Source: Sulfitobacter sp.
Lineage (GTDB): Bacteria; Pseudomonadota; Alphaproteobacteria; Rhodobacterales; Rhodobacteraceae
NCBI GenBank assembly: GCA_024636395.1
Contig: JAGXHD010000200.1
Coordinates: forward strand, 1-5,556
Direction: 5' to 3'
DNA length: 5,556 nucleotides
Below the pieces are notes generated by a model. It worked only from the letters and a program-made list of their open reading frames with translations. It searched no databases and had not been told where the DNA came from. Made by a program: the position numbers and the translations under genes. Positions 5,286 to 5,556 of the stretch are shown here, piece by piece (within the stretch, counting starts at the first letter, position 1; each line of letters starts with the position of its first letter).

Positions 5286-5556
5286 ATGATCTCTATCACA
5301 GCCAGCGGACGATGCGGCAGATGCGCAAAGTCGCGATGCAGCGCGGCGTGGTTGCCATCCTCGATGTGGGCAGTTCCAAGATCGCGGCGCTGGTGCTGCG
5401 GTTCGACGGCTCGGCGCGAATGGATGCAGAGGGAGAGTTCGGCTCATTGGCGGGGCAGTCCGGCTTTCGCGTGATCGGGGCCGCGACCACTCGCTCGCGG
5501 GGTGTGCGTTTCGGCGAGATTTCGGCCATGGGCGAGACGGAGCGCGCCATTCGCAC
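5282..5556 (+). CDS. ftsA: Cell division protein FtsA, N-terminal part (cut by window end)
   Basis: FtsA is the actin-like ATPase that ties FtsZ filaments to the inner membrane and recruits later division proteins. Only the first 91 codons are in the window; the frame is still open at the edge. The phosphate-1 loop of the actin fold is visible as VAILDVGSSKIAALVLRF (24-41), with Asp28 and Lys33. It is followed by FRVIGAATTRSRGVRFGEI and a helix start (ETERAIR), the beginning of the SHS2-type region. About 22 basic residues precede the phosphate loop, longer than the short lead in E. coli FtsA but in line with alphaproteobacterial versions as I recall them. ATG 5282 overlaps the ftsQ stop (ATGA), with only a weak AGGG (5268-5271) upstream, so translation probably depends on coupling to ftsQ. 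ftsZ would be expected next, outside the window. Confidence 0.96.
   Translation, partial: MNDLYHSQRTMRQMRKVAMQRGVVAILDVGSSKIAALVLRFDGSARMDAEGEFGSLAGQSGFRVIGAATTRSRGVRFGEISAMGETERAIR

Noticed and set aside
4449..5447. Long minus-strand frame (332 codons) opposite ftsQ and ftsA.
   Set aside because: It is rich in His, Arg, Pro and Ala, has no domain pattern, and lies exactly opposite well-supported genes. This is a normal antisense shadow in high-GC DNA.

Overview
The window is a stretch of the division and cell wall (dcw) cluster of an alphaproteobacterium. It most likely comes from the Rhodobacterales (Roseobacter-type). The evidence is the gene order murC - small membrane genes including two DUF2484 paralogs - murB - ddl - ftsQ - ftsA, the high overall GC content, and the alphaproteobacterial form of the FtsA and MurB N-termini. 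All genes are on the + strand and nearly every base is coding.

Layout: murC (33-1448) is complete. It is followed by four small hydrophobic genes packed into about 1 kb (1445-2466): an unrecognised 76-residue protein with a GTG start, two tandem DUF2484-type proteins of 83 and 86 residues, and an unrecognised 92-residue protein. murB follows with little or no gap. The only real intergenic gap, about 109 bases (3381-3489), lies between murB and ddl. It sits in a local low-GC patch and holds two perfect small hairpins. ddl overlaps ftsQ by 13 bases, and ftsQ overlaps ftsA by an ATGA. ftsA runs off the right edge.

How the genes work together: MurB finishes UDP-MurNAc, MurC adds L-Ala to it, and Ddl makes the D-Ala-D-Ala that completes the precursor peptide. 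FtsQ (divisome scaffold) and FtsA (membrane tether for FtsZ) then direct septal wall synthesis. The stop/start overlaps indicate one operon with translational coupling. The hairpin gap before ddl is the one place where expression could be reset.

The enzymes and division proteins look intact and ordinary; every catalytic motif checked is present. The part least explained by known biology is the cassette of four tiny membrane proteins embedded between murC and murB. The murB-ddl gap comes second. No mobile element, CRISPR array, RNA gene or defence system was seen.
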